Shown here: positions 1 through 10,725 of the stretch, piece by piece
Numbering within the stretch: position 1 is the stretch's first letter
How the letters are laid out: every line of letters starts with the position of its first letter
Assembly (NCBI GenBank): GCA_918026815.1
Contig: CAKJVC010000097.1
Location: 310,001 to 374,000, forward strand
DNA length: 64,000 nt
Origin: Chalara sp. BL73
Lineage: Eukaryota > Ascomycota > Leotiomycetes > Helotiales
Reading direction: 5' to 3'
Made by a program: the position numbers and the translations under genes
Notes under the pieces: generated by a model
What the model saw: only the letters and a program-made list of their open reading frames with translations
Told to the model about the DNA's origin: nothing
The model's database searches: none

Positions 1-377
1 GTATTTGCTGATTCGAAGATTATGTGGATGTTGATGGAACTGGAAGAGAAGTGTCATGGCTTCCGAAAAAGCGCTTGTCGAGGAATTATTTTACGGGGAG
101 CTGAGGGGTTTGGACGTAACACGCTGGGAATCGACAGATATTGGACAAAGAAGATAGCTGGTGGGGCAGGCTCAGGAAGACTAAAGGCGGGAAATTATGG
201 CAAGCAAGCAACAGAACGCCATGGCCGATAACACCGTTGTAGCCCAAGAAACCGAACACCAATTTTAGATGAAAGGTACTTGATATTTCCCGGAAATGAA
301 ATTAGTTTGCATGCTAAATATGTGTCCTCGCAGCGCTACATTTTATTACAGTCCTCCTGAGACTATCTAAAGAGCTT
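1..377. other. window edge, no supported gene
   Basis: Only a 69-codon forward frame (22-231) and an alternative short frame starting at 53 are open here. Neither resembles a family I recognise. Either could be the tail of a gene that begins before the window. The rest is the 3' side of the reverse-strand gene that ends at 378. Confidence 0.3.
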
Positions 378-1811
378 CTAATACGGACACCCGCCGCCTC
401 TTCCAAGCCATGCTGCTCTTTGAGCATCTATAAGTGGCTTGTTAGCTGCATCTCGAGCCACTAGCTGTGCCGTCAAGGCTGCTCCCTGTGCTAGCAGAGC
501 CGCTTGTTTCTGGTCCTCGATCTGTTGCTGGGTCGGACCGATCTGTTGAGACATCACTGGCGGCGCTGCCGGCTGTGCGGTCCAAAACCCATTGAATGCC
601 GGTGCCCCCCCAAGTCCCCAGCCATATCCATAATTTGGGCCGTAGGGTTGCAGGATCGGTGGCTGAATTGCAAAATTGGGGACAGGTGCATTAGCAGGGA
701 ACTCGAGTCCTTCCGGAACTTGTAAGGTCCAGCTGGAAGTGATGAAATCGCTATTGATGATACTTGCGACCGTGTTTGAAAGATACCCATAAGGGATCAC
801 GTACATCTGCCAGTACCACCACTTAGTCTTTCTGTGAGTTTTCATTTGCAGGTACATGACCTGTTCGCCAAATACCAGTCGCACCCAGTATTTGATGACC
901 GGTCTACCACCATACCCAATTGGAATCAGGATGCCTAGGACGCCAGCTCGAGACAAGTCTGCACATTCGGACTTCGTCCAGCCACCGTAACTCAAGGCGA
1001 CCCGCATGTTGCCCTCTTCAGATATTGCATAAGGAGTGGCACTCCGCGCCGTGTCTGGAGCATGCCCTCTCGGCGCCTCGGTTGACACTGCGTAAAGTCC
1101 CAATGTATCTTCAAGCCTGTTAGCCAGCTTTTTCTCGTTGGCTTTCCCTAACAAATCGGATACTTTGACCTTGACACGGGCTGATCTCCAATCGCTTGAC
1201 AAGTATTCATTCTTGGGGACATTACGATCAAGTCAGCTTTCTAAAAATTTAGCCCTTACCAGCGAGTGCGCGCAACATACCTTAAATGCAAACCACTTGA
1301 GATATCTCTGCTGCGGACTAGTGACGCGCCAATCACGCAGTGGCTCGATGCCATATGTTTCGTATGGGTATTCTCGACGCACGTCGAGCCTGTCGTGCCC
1401 CCCCGCAGGCCATTTCCAGATTGAACTCTGTGCGCCACTGCCCACAGTAAAGATCGATCGACTGCCCGAAGATACCCTGAATTGGCCTTGCGGACGATAG
1501 ACCCCGTCTGCAACTACAATCCAGGCTTCCTCAAAATACTCAAAAAAGAGGAAATACCGCCAGTCCGTAATATCGGGCAGCCCAGAAACTGGAGATAAGG
1601 CCAAGTTCCAATCATCATATGTCATGTTGTTGACTTTTCCAACGTAGCATGCCTGGATCTGACGCTGTCTTGCATTGCTTAAATCCCCCAAGTAGATACA
1701 GTACCCGTTCATTGTACCGATCGTAAGACGTGCGGTTTTTCTGTTCATTTGTCCCCCGCCAGGCCGCGGGAATTTTTTCATACGTCCGTTGGTGAGGCTT
1801 ACGCGAAGCAT
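378..1811 (-). CDS. uncharacterised protein, 2 exons (possible C-terminal half of the adjacent HET gene)
   Basis: The exons are 1281-1811 and 378-1211. The 69-nt intron (1212-1280) has a GTATGT donor, a GCTGAC branch point and a CAAG acceptor, and splicing keeps phase 0 to give about 454 aa. No catalytic motif or signal peptide is visible. The N-terminal half is rich in aromatic residues (YFLFFEYFEEAWIVVADGVY). The C-terminal 90 residues are rich in Pro, Gly, Gln and Ala. It lies on the same strand as, and just downstream of, the HET-domain ORF. The long globular region after a HET domain in many fungal HET proteins makes it plausible that the two are parts of one gene. Start chosen at the first ATG; a translation start inside a longer transcript cannot be excluded. 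Function unknown. Confidence 0.6.
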
Positions 1812-1855
1812 GGTCGCGTTAATAACGTGTGGGTGCGACTAAAGGTGGAGCGCCA

Positions 1856-3382
1856 TTAGCAAATAGTATTTGGGAAGTGGTACTTGCATGTCAGAGAGCG
1901 AGATTGCTCTACAATACCGCATATGATATGTGAATATATGAAGTCAGTTTCGCTTACTGCTTGGTAGTTAGTACAAGTCTCAACCCTCAATGTGTTTTAT
2001 ATTCGGAGAGGCTTCTTACCCTGAGTAAGGAATCTGATGTCATATTTCTTGATATAGTACTGCGAGTCATCCACATGGTATCCAACCCAATCTACCCACT
2101 CGTAGTCACCTTCGATGAAAGGCATTTCAGGAGGCGTGTCATCAGAGTCCTCGCCTGCACCTTCTACGTGAGGAAAGTTAAAAACGATTTTAGAATCATC
2201 GCTGCGAGGAATATTGCTTCCTATGAGACCGCCGATAGTGAGCCATACGGGACCGATCTCCCATCTCGCGGCCGCCTTCCTAGCCAGGTCGTTGAAGAGA
2301 AATTCTGGTTCTCGGTTTTTTCGGTACGGGTCGATTTGAAGGTCGAATATGCCCATGATGCTATACGCGACGTCAACAGGATGCGTCGAAGTTCGCATGA
2401 ACATGCTTCTCCAGACTCCGGTGTACTTTATTCTGCGGTTGCTAGAAAGCGCAATGCGTAGGGCTCGCCGAGGAGAGTCGCTGGGGTTGCTTTTTTCACC
2501 ATCCAGAACCTTGACGATTCGTGAAATACCAAGTATGGGTTGCGCATCCGCTAGGTCTAGGAGGTCCAACAGCTTGACCAGGTAGAGATTGGCGTCCGGT
2601 TGATATGTGTCTTCGGCTGCTACGTGACGGAAACGATATACATCAGGTAGGTATGGGCCGTACTTGCGCACATTTCCTTGGCCTTTATCGGCTTTCACAT
2701 ATACGAAGATCCGAGGATTAAGAACTGCCTCTTGTAAAGTCCATGCTCTGTCCATCCAGCCAGTCGCTTCGTCAATCCAGGTCACAGCTGGAATGCCCCC
2801 AATCATGGTAATGACACTGTCAGCATTCCTGTATATGTCTGCCATCATGCAGATCTGGAGGCCTTTCTCCTTGTCGTCTCGCCCTCGCCGATCAAGCTGG
2901 GTAACTTGGTCAAGGCAAAGGAGATCCAGCCAAATATACTTCAAGTTCAAGTACGTCGCAGCATTTCCCACCTGCCTCAAACCATTCCAAGTCAGCTCTT
3001 TTTGGCCAGTGGTGCCTTTTCTCTTGCCATCAATGTCAACCAAGAGCAGGGCACTGCCATCGGCCTCCGCTAGGTCATTCATTTGTTGATTGACCTCATA
3101 TCCGTACCCCCAGACGTGCGATATAGCGGCATATGCGGTATCATACCAGTTGTTGACTTCCTCCAGCCTTGGGTAATGGCCATTTCCCCACCAAATTCTT
3201 GAATATTCGTACAAATTGATTTCTGGATCAGTCTTAAGCAGCCCGGCAACTTCGACGACGCGAAAAGCACCGGGCCTGCGATGTCCTCCCCCCAGAAGGT
3301 TCTTGTAATTGAAATTATTTCCTGACGATTTCGTCAATGTAAACAAAAAATTGGGGCTGGGAGGGGCCATGGTCGCTTTCAA
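1856..3382 (-). CDS. HET-domain (heterokaryon incompatibility) protein
   Basis: The main exon (down to 2020) carries the three conserved HET blocks: YAAISHVWG (about 84-92), YIWLDLLCLDQ (about 149-159) and RAWTLQEAVLNPRIF (about 212-226). The block KGLQICMMADIYRNAD lies between the last two. HET-domain proteins (PF06985) are linked to non-self recognition and regulated cell death in Pezizomycotina. The reading frame is open to 1997. A strong donor (GGTAAGA) at 2019, a perfect TACTAAC branch point and a GCAG acceptor at 1957 suggest a 63-nt intron and a short second exon ending at 1856, giving about 487 aa. That tail looks unconserved, so the true 3' structure is uncertain. A further intron could fuse this ORF to the gene at 378-1811. 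Confidence 0.85.
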
Positions 3383-4014
3383 TTTTGAGCCCGTGTGAGG
3401 TGCTAAGCAGCAGTCGATTGGTTGTCAAATGGATCAACAGGTATGGCTGAGTGCACCTGCAAGATATCTCGATGCGGGACGGGCTTCCACAAGCATACAA
3501 AGAGGGCACAAAAGAATGATATCCCTCGCATTGCTCTGGGGAGTTGCATTTTCCAGCATCAAAACAAAACTTCCGCATAGGTTGTTGTGCAGAAATGCTT
3601 ACTGTAGGCGATTGAGTGGCGTTCAGACTTCGGGATTTGCAGGCATAGATGGTTCCGGTGCATTCAAATTCGTTCGTAGAGTCTCATACGCAGGCTACCA
3701 ACGCGCAGGAGTGCGGTAGGCTGAGCTGAAAACCCCGCAGCAACGTGTCATCTGTCACCCTGCATATGTTAATGCACACGGGAGCAGCAAGCCATCTGCA
3801 TGCAAAGCAAAACCCAGCTCAGTACCTTTCACGGCGAAGTCGGAAGCGGGTCGTCAAGGTACAGGATACGGCTGGGAAACCGAGGATTGTTAAGCGTAAG
3901 TTGGCGCACGCAGCAGTCCTAAACAGCCTTCAACTCAGTCAGTAGAAGAACCGAAACGTAACCTTCTCGCGCCAAATACTATTCCTCTTGGATGCCCTCT
4001 TCAGGATTGAAACT
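3383..4014. other. intergenic, head-to-head spacer
   Basis: Spacer between the divergent HET gene and the membrane-protein gene. Short frames here (for example 3429-3719 and 3745-3945) lack any family resemblance or supporting introns. No repeat seen. Confidence 0.5.
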
Positions 4015-5498
4015 ATGGCACCGCCATTTGGCAATGATCTGTATCCTGCGCTTCAAACACTGTCAAAGTTCTTGGAACCACACGTGAAATGTAAGTCTTT
4101 CTGAGAGTATCCCAAAATTTGTAGTTTACAGATTAACCAGCTCTTCTTCTTGTCGCCTTATTATTTAACCCGTTTCCGCATCTACTTCCGGACTGGAAAT
4201 CCGTTGTACCAGCCCAAGCCGCCCAGCCTCTTCTTATTCTCGCTTTTGCCTATATCACCGGATTCTTGAAGCTTCCAAATGTCGACCCCAGTAATAGTGC
4301 GTGGGTATATTTGGCGGGGCCATTATTGGCATTCAGGACAGTTTCCGAACGTATTGGAATATATTTCAAAGGTAGTCTCTCGTCCGAGCCTATGAAACCA
4401 TTCTAACAACTGCTCCAAGTCGGATTGTTGGTGTCGTTGGCATGTTATATGCCTATTTACTATGGCGTTCCTCTGTATTTCCAGCCTTGGGTGTATGGAC
4501 TTTCCTTCGCGATTATCGTTGTAATCGGCTTCTTCGCCCCGACTGCAAAATTCTACGGTCCTCTCCGCTTTGGCTACCTCGAGTACTCTGAATACTATGC
4601 TAAGATCTACGGCCTCCTCCTCGACTGGTGGGTGTTCTCAGCCTTGTTCCTCGTGTTCTCCCTTGTCCTCCTGCCTTTTGTCGGTCTCGGTTTTGTTGCT
4701 TTGTCCCTCAGTGCCTGGGGCTACGTGTACCTGGAGTACAACGAACAGCTACGGGAAATGACCGATGAAGTCGCGGCATATGTGGCTCAGGGAGCCGTCG
4801 CAACCAACTCAGCCCGCGAGTATGCCACCGCAACCAGACACTATGAAGCCCAGCTTCTAGAAATGGCAGCCGCGACGCGCCGCGACGCACTGCTTGCCGC
4901 CTCAGTCAGAACAACCGACTTCTTTCACGTTGCTAGCGAAGCATGGGGGGCGATAGGAACTGTCACGCAGCCAGTGGAAGACGCAAAGAGCAAGGCAGCC
5001 GAGCTGGTGGATGCATCTTTCGATGCTGATGAGGCTGACAAGCCGGGCGGGGAGGCGGGGCGAGCAGCAGTTCTGTCGAAATACGTGTATGAGACGGCGA
5101 CGAAAGCTCTTAATAAAGCAAAAGAGGTGGAGGCAAAGCTTCGTGATGCGCAAGAGGCGGTGCGACAGTCTGGTGAAGCAAAGACTGCAGATGAAAATGG
5201 ACGGGCGGCAGTAAAACAGAATGCGAAGTCTGCTGCCGCGGCAGCCAGAACCCTCGCAAACAGGATCCAAGGGGTGCCCGAAGACCTCCTCGCGGTGGAG
5301 AAAGCGGCTTCTGATGTGAACAGGCATTCAGAGCGGGCAGTAGCCGCGGCGACGAACGGTGAAAAGGCGTCTGCCCGGAAGGCGGCTGATGCCGCGAAGA
5401 GTGAGATGAAAACTGCCGCCACTTCGATGCAGACGCTGGAGGAAACTATGCACGGTGCTCACGAAATTTTGCTCAAGTATTTAGAAAAAGAGAGTTGA
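4015..5498 (+). CDS. polytopic membrane protein with Ala-rich coiled-coil tail
   Basis: The three exons are 4015-4090, 4141-4371 and 4420-5498, and all phases close to give 461 aa. Introns are 50 nt (donor GTAAGT) and 48 nt (branch TTCTAAC, acceptor CAAG). The N-terminal half has several hydrophobic stretches compatible with 5-6 transmembrane helices, including LLLVALLF, PLLILAFAYITGF and FSALFLVFSLVLLPFVGLGF. The C-terminal half (from about residue 215) is rich in Ala, Glu, Lys and Arg and heptad-like, suggesting a soluble coiled coil. I do not recognise the family and assign no function. The first exon is short; its ATG is in frame with the downstream hydrophobic segments and has no competing in-frame start nearby. 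Confidence 0.75.
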
Positions 5499-6166
5499 TG
5501 TAGGACGGGTGGACGACAATACAGGAGATTCAGTCAAGGTGCCAATAAAACATCATAGACATATCTCCGCTAGCCTCGCATGCGTCAATAGTGACACATA
5601 TATAAAGTATCACTCTAAGAGTTCACAACACCAAAATCTAGATAACCTAATGTTATTTTCGGGCTACTTGGACTGTTCTCTGTAATCTTTGAAGTTCTTT
5701 AAATTTTCTGAGCACTGCTCAAAATCACAAAATTTTTGGTGTCGAAAAGGGCTTAAAGGGAACCTCCCGGGAATATAAACTCCAGATGTCTATACCAACT
5801 TCCCTTACGCAAGGAGCAGAAGTTCTCCTTCACGAGAGCAGGGCCAATAATCTCCTAGGGATATTTTGTCACGGAGAAATGGGTCCGCACGCGCTCATGA
5901 GCGTGCGACCCACTTCTCCTAGGCTATAAGAGCCTACCTGGCTTGATCTCTAGTTCTACAAGTAGGAATATACGCAAGTGCTACATACGTTGCTCTAGCT
6001 CTCATGAACTAAAACCGAGCCTCCGCGGGACGTGCGAGCTGCTCCGTGACAGTATATTAATAGAATACCTTGACCACCTTACCTGAAAAATAAAGCAATG
6101 TATATTATGACCGTCACAAGGTTTAGGCCTTTTGTTGCCTATTTCTTGGACCATTATAATTCTTTT
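5499..6166. other. AT-rich intergenic with a hairpin
   Basis: The spacer lies between convergent genes. The only structure I see is the large imperfect palindrome at 5873-5919, listed separately. Confidence 0.5.
5873..5919. repeat. imperfect 22-bp-arm palindrome
   Basis: The left arm GGAGAAATGGGTCCGCACGC pairs with the right arm GCGTGCGACCCACTTCTCC, with one mismatch and two single-base bulges around a short loop (CTCATGAG). CTCCTAGG occurs on both flanks (near 5852 and 5915). It could be a terminator-like 3' structure between two convergent genes or the relic of a small inverted-repeat element. Confidence 0.6.
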
Positions 6167-7449
6167 TCATACATTGGCTTTTGCTGCATATTCGTCCCAT
6201 CGCGTGATCTCGTCGGGTCGCAATCTGCCAGGGAAAAAGGTATCCCTCATGCTCAGTCCTACGCCTGGGTAGCGTTCCTCTATGGCAAACAGTGTAGCCA
6301 TGACCCCCATTTCGCCGATGACGGTTTCGTAAATGAGAGGCATGCCAAAGGCGGCTGGACTGCGTCGCCAACCAGCAACAAATATGTTTTGTAGGATCCC
6401 GATGCCACCAACACCTAGCAGAAACCAGGTATTGCTCTTAATACCTGCTGCAGATACAAGTAGAAGGATCCAGAGCAGAGCCAGAGTTATCACGGTGATT
6501 CGAGTGAGGTTCGAGGCTGAAACGTTAATATTGACTGGGCCGGCCGCCAGATCTTCGAGATCAAATCCTACACCATCACCACGCACAACGATTGCGTGCT
6601 GGGCACCATTGCCGCGAGTCAACACCACGGTTTTTTTGGATGCCATACGGCAAGCCCATTTCTCCTTGCGCCACTGGCTCAGCGAGCCGGTCGTAAAGGC
6701 AAGGGCGATGCCAGCCGCTGTTATCAGTAGGATGGACCAGTCCCCAAAAATGCCGCATGGAATAGCAGCAACTCCAAGCTGAACAAAAGCGATTCCAAAG
6801 CCACTGTAGTACACTGCATCATAGCCTGGAGAGCCCGGCCTGGCAGGAGCAGCCCGGTAGAAGGACACGCAGAGACCGACCTGGGCCGGACGTGCCACAC
6901 TTTGTCCTGACCCGGCCTTTTCGGCTTCGGCAGCATCCCGCTGTTGTTTCCATCTACGCACCAACATTATGTCAAGATGCTGGCGGACATCTCTATCCAT
7001 CCAGCCCTCGTAGTCTCTCAAGACACGGCCCAGGATCCAACTTGCATTGTCCCGAACATATCCAGTCTTGGCATTGATGACCTTGCACGCGTTATCCGGC
7101 GGGGGCATGAGTTTGTTTTCTCCTACGGCAGAGACGACGGCGGTGACGGCATATGCGACCCACCCTGTACGGCAGAGCTTAATTAGCACCGGGATCAAGT
7201 CTCGTTGTCGCGTCTGAAAGTCGCAGCGGGATCAGAGTGGTACTACATACCGAAAGAGAACGTCACTGGTGTCAGCCGTGAGCCTGCCAGCTGGGCGAGC
7301 GCCCCTGCGACAACGCCACCGCCTAGGATGAGCAACACAGAGAAAACATCCCCAGGATGCGACCACTGCTGGGCGAATTCGTCGGAGGGGATACTAGGGG
7401 CGAGAGAACGACGGAGGTGCGATAACAGTTGAGGCAGCAGTTGGGCCAT
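6167..7449 (-). CDS. uncharacterised multi-span membrane protein
   Basis: The exons are 7251-7449 and 6167-7164. The 86-nt intron (GTATGT donor, GTGCTAAT branch, TACAG acceptor) joins FSFG to WVAYAV and gives 398 aa. Hydrophobic helices are seen near the N-terminus (DVFSVLLILGGGVVAGALAQ), around the splice junction (WVAYAVTAVVSAV), mid-protein (ILLITAAGIALAFTTGSL) and towards the C-terminus (two more). The segment SRLTPVTFSFGWVAYAV and the later VGENKLMPP block match a lineage-specific family of uncharacterised fungal membrane proteins as I remember it; no biochemical role is known to me. A plasma-membrane or endomembrane location is inferred only from the helices. Confidence 0.75.
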
Positions 7450-8949
7450 CTGTGCCTGGTAGTCGCGTCCTGGGCTGACCTGATGGTGATGATGTTTTCC
7501 CTATTATTATGGAGGGAGCTGAGCGCGAAGTCTAGACGTAAAGCTTTACCAGTGGGTGTCATGATTGAATGGCCATTCTTGGCCAATCTAGCTGACATAA
7601 TCGGTGAAGTGGTCCGCTTGAGATTTGAGGCTGACGTCAATCATGGGGCACTCGTGGTGGGGTAAAGGGCACAATTTGGCTCCCCGGCGTCGGCGCATCC
7701 ATTTCGCCGGCATGCAAAATTTGGTCGATCCCTCCGAACCAAAGTGGTGGGGAGCCGCATTTGAACCCACGACCCTCCAAATCTCAGCCAGAGCGGCCTA
7801 CATCGGTCCCCTTCAAACCAAGATATCGGGGAGCCACATTTTTACCCCTCCATTCTAAGAATAGACTTCGCGAGATCAGTCACTTCATCACACCAGTCTG
7901 CCTCTTTCTGCACGGCTTTGTTCTTTCGATTGTACTTCATAAGGCTTTCTATCTCCTAGCGGTAGACGAGCGCTGGTAGCCCTAATAACGTTAAAGGCCA
8001 CATGCGTAGCTGTATCTTTTTCGTTATACGCCAGAACATATTTTCGGCAAAATCGAGCATTCAAGCTCGGGCTTTCGCTTCTTTCTTCGGTAATCTGTGT
8101 GATCACGTGAATAGTAAGTTGGTCCTGGTGTTACCAGTCAGTCCACTTTCGCTATTTTTGCCTCCGCCTCTCTTACCAGGGCGGCTGGACGACAAGCGCT
8201 GTTTCTCCCAGCTTCACTAGCTTAGAGAAGCCTTTCTGTTGTGCGGTATTTCTTTACGATATGCAGCAAATGTGGCCAAGAAACTAAGGTCTGTGGGTGT
8301 TACGGCCTGGCCGTCTTGCCGACCACTAGATAGAAGATCTGCCAAGTAGTTAAAGTCCTTTGTAGAATCAGATGTATCACGTATTACTGTAGATCCCGAT
8401 AACTAGTAAAGAATACTATTTGAGTTGAGCCCGAAACTTTTACCTAAGAAAGCCGTCTTCATATATACACATAGAGCCTTCGTGTTACTCGGGTTCGACA
8501 CACCGAGGGTTCTGGCCGATGGGGTTGCTACCACGTAACAGTAATAAATCAATGTATTGTAGAGACGTAACCGTGTTGGCCAAACCAAGCGAAACGCCCT
8601 TAGTTTAAGCTGAATTAAAGTTTTTATATATTTTCCAGTAATATATATGTAAACAATAAAGTTCGCTAAATGGAACATCAACAAAGGAATTACCAACCCA
8701 ACATCCTCCAAAACATAGGCAAAAGCAAAGCTGAAACAACATTGCAGATAGTGTGATACATTATCACTATTTTCATGTTTCTGCATTGCCGATAATTTCG
8801 TTAGTCTTTGTCCGCCAGACAGATGAATTTGTTGAATTTGGTTTTTGCTTGGGCTTCTGAAGGTACTTAACAGCGGCAGTACATCAACAGGAGCATACTC
8901 TCTACACCATGTCCAGATTTTCCAATCGTTGTTGAAGTGAAGGGACTGC
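7450..8949. other. gene-poor spacer with short diverged repeats
   Basis: No gene is supported across 1.5 kb. It holds two diverged copies of a short repeat at about 7738-7850 and an AT-rich tract at 8300-8800. A reverse 127-codon frame (8403-8786) has no recognisable features and biased AT-driven composition, so I do not call it. Confidence 0.5.
7738..7850. repeat. two diverged direct repeats, spacing about 80 bp
   Basis: AACCAAAGTGGTGGGGAGCC at 7738 recurs as AACCAAGATATCGGGGAGCC near 7817, each followed by (G/A)CATTT and ACCC. The first copy reads like the end of a tRNA-type T-arm (GGTTCAAAT on the reverse strand), but no full cloverleaf can be drawn. Confidence 0.5.
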
Positions 8950-10064
8950 TCACGTAAACAAAATCTTATTTCTCAACACTCCAATGTTGCTAATTTCAAC
9001 TTCTACGACGTCTCCGTCGGCCAGGAAAGTTTTCGGCTTCATGAAAGCACCCACCCCAGCACAGGTACCAGTCATGATTGCGGTTCCTGCTGGAATTGTT
9101 GTTCCTACATAGATGCTCAGCTTGTGTCCAAACATAAAAGCAAAAACTGCACATGTCCAAGGCGCAATATCTACCTTGACTCATCCTGCTTAAAATCTGG
9201 GCTGGGCTGAAGATAAGATCTCCTTTGAACTCAGCCTCCTGCCTTACTTTCCCATTAACTCGGACAGTTATTTTCTTATTCTCGTACACATCACCAAACT
9301 CTTCTGGCGATACAAGGACAGGGCCCAGAGGTGCGAATTTGTCGAAGGCTTTAGCGAAGAAGAACTGCCCACCAGCTTGGTCTGGCAGCTGGTGTAACCT
9401 ACAGGAGAGGTCGTTGCCGCAGGTATAGCCAAGTATATAGGAATGTGCGTCTGAGATGGAGACATCTTTGCACGTCTTTGACGTTACGAAGACTAACTCC
9501 CCCTGTAGAAAGTCACTTCATCGTTCCTGGAAGTTTGCAAGGGGAAACCTACTTCGTAGTCTGGTAAGGTGGATGCGCAGAATTTGTTCATTTCAATATC
9601 CTCATCCGGATCTGCAAGAGAGGTATGTGGCTTTGTCCACAAAGGCGGAGCAGCTGGGATTTTGAGCTGGATGACTCGTAAGGGATCATGCAATATGTGG
9701 TAGTGGACAATTACACTTACCGATGCCTCAGCAGCATGACTTCTATAGTTCAATCCCACGCAGTAAAGGGGTACATTTGGATATGGCACAGGAGCCAAAA
9801 GCTATTAACATGAATTCGTTCATTAGCTACAACCCATACGAAAGCGGGGAGGTTTCTGGAATTCCAAACACGCAACATAATATATACCTTGGCGATGGCA
9901 ACATGCTTCCCAAGTGACTCAATCCCAACGTCCTCAAATGACTTGAAGCCGGTAATTTGGGTACCTAACGCAGGTACCTCGCTTGTCTGGGCTCCAAGAT
10001 CAGCAAAGTATGGCTGCCCGTCGAGTGCGCTTTCGAAGCGGATAAGCCGTGAAAATCTGGGCAT
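8950..10064 (-). CDS. fumarylacetoacetate hydrolase (FAH) family enzyme
   Basis: The five exons are 9888-10064, 9721-9801, 9553-9666, 9175-9502 and 8950-9104. All phases close to give 284 aa, the usual length for fungal FAH-family hydrolases. The metal-binding set of the family is present: DYEGEL (Glu124, Glu126; an intron falls between DYE and GEL) and GYTCGNDLSCR (Asp155). The KCDG-less core motifs are intact: CVGLNYRSHAAE, WTKPHTSLADPDEDI, FDKFAPLGP and the C-terminal IPAGTAIMTGT. FAH-superfamily enzymes hydrolyse, decarboxylate or hydrate ring-opened beta-diketo or oxo-dienoic acids. Position next to a regulator, an aromatic hydroxylase and an extradiol dioxygenase suggests it processes the ring-cleavage product. 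It is divergent to the Zn2Cys6 gene across a promoter with 16-bp repeats. The exact substrate cannot be read from sequence. Confidence 0.92.
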
Positions 10065-10308
10065 TGTCAGAAATGGTGGATAAATTTGCAGAATGTAGAT
10101 GAAGGAGAATATGGACTTGTAGCATCGCCCGCTAGATATATATAAGGATACTTATGCATATCGATGTTTGTTTTGAGTGAAACTGGGTTCAGCGGTTCCC
10201 TTCTAGGAGGAGCCAAGGTTAGACGCCCATATTTCTAAGGGCCGGGGATATGTAGCGTTGCACGGTTCGGGGTCTGAGTGGGGCATAATCGTGAGGTCGC
10301 ATCATCAG

Positions 10309-10357
10309 CCGCGGAACATCTAAATCGCGGAACATCCAAATCGCGGAACATCCAGAT
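10309..10357. repeat. 16-bp tandem repeat, 3 units, candidate operator array
   Basis: Three units of CGCGGAACATC(C/T)A(A/G)AT run head to tail with exact 16-bp period; a fourth, degenerate CG(T)GG unit follows. The first unit is preceded by GC, making GCCGCGGAACATC. A related GCCGCGGAACAAC lies at 10398, and GCCGCGGAGCAAC lies at 15895 in the other divergent promoter of this block. Confidence 0.75.
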
Positions 10358-10676
10358 CGTGGGGTCGGAGCATCTAGTATATATAACCTTACTTTGTGCC
10401 GCGGAACAACTTTGAACAACCTCTGTCGCCTCAGCCTGGAAGCCGGAATTGAACTGAACAACAACCAACCCGCGAGCGAGACTTCATGCCCTCGGAAGAC
10501 CAATATCAACAGCAACATTACGAACACGGACAACCTCCACAGTTACCGGTGCAGTACTGTAGCAGTGCGTTGTGAGTAAAGTGCAGCTTTTGGACTCGTG
10601 AACTCCCTCCAGGCAAAACCCGCCGACCGACGACTTTCACGAAGGCCGCCCGCATTACGGCAGCCCACCAAGATAT

Positions 10677-10693
10677 CCCCCCCCCCCCCCCCC
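10677..10693. repeat. poly-C tract (17 C)
   Basis: An uninterrupted run of C lies in the presumed 5' leader of the Zn2Cys6 gene, 32 bp from its start codon. Such runs are prone to length change. Confidence 0.9.
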
Positions 10694-10725
10694 AGCCAGC
10701 CCGGCTTTTGTGTTAACGTTAATAA

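Larger units (their letters stand above)
10065..10725. promoter_or_regulatory. divergent promoter between FAH-family enzyme and Zn2Cys6 regulator
   Basis: The 661-bp spacer contains the 16-bp tandem repeat at 10309-10357, a further GCCGCGGAACAAC at 10398-10410 and a 17-C tract ending at 10693, 32 bp before the regulator's ATG. It probably drives both genes. CGG-containing repeated sites are the usual form of Zn2Cys6 operators. Confidence 0.6.

Noticed and set aside
4925..5422. 165-codon reverse frame in the membrane-protein gene
   Set aside because: Antisense of the Ala-rich coiled-coil exon, which automatically yields an open Ala/Ser/Phe-rich frame.
7738..7800. Apparent tRNA on the reverse strand
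   Set aside because: A T-loop-like word is present, but the T-stem, anticodon stem and acceptor stem cannot be paired.
8403..8786. 127-codon reverse frame in AT-rich DNA
   Set aside because: Composition is explained by AT bias; no domain, intron or neighbouring context supports a gene.
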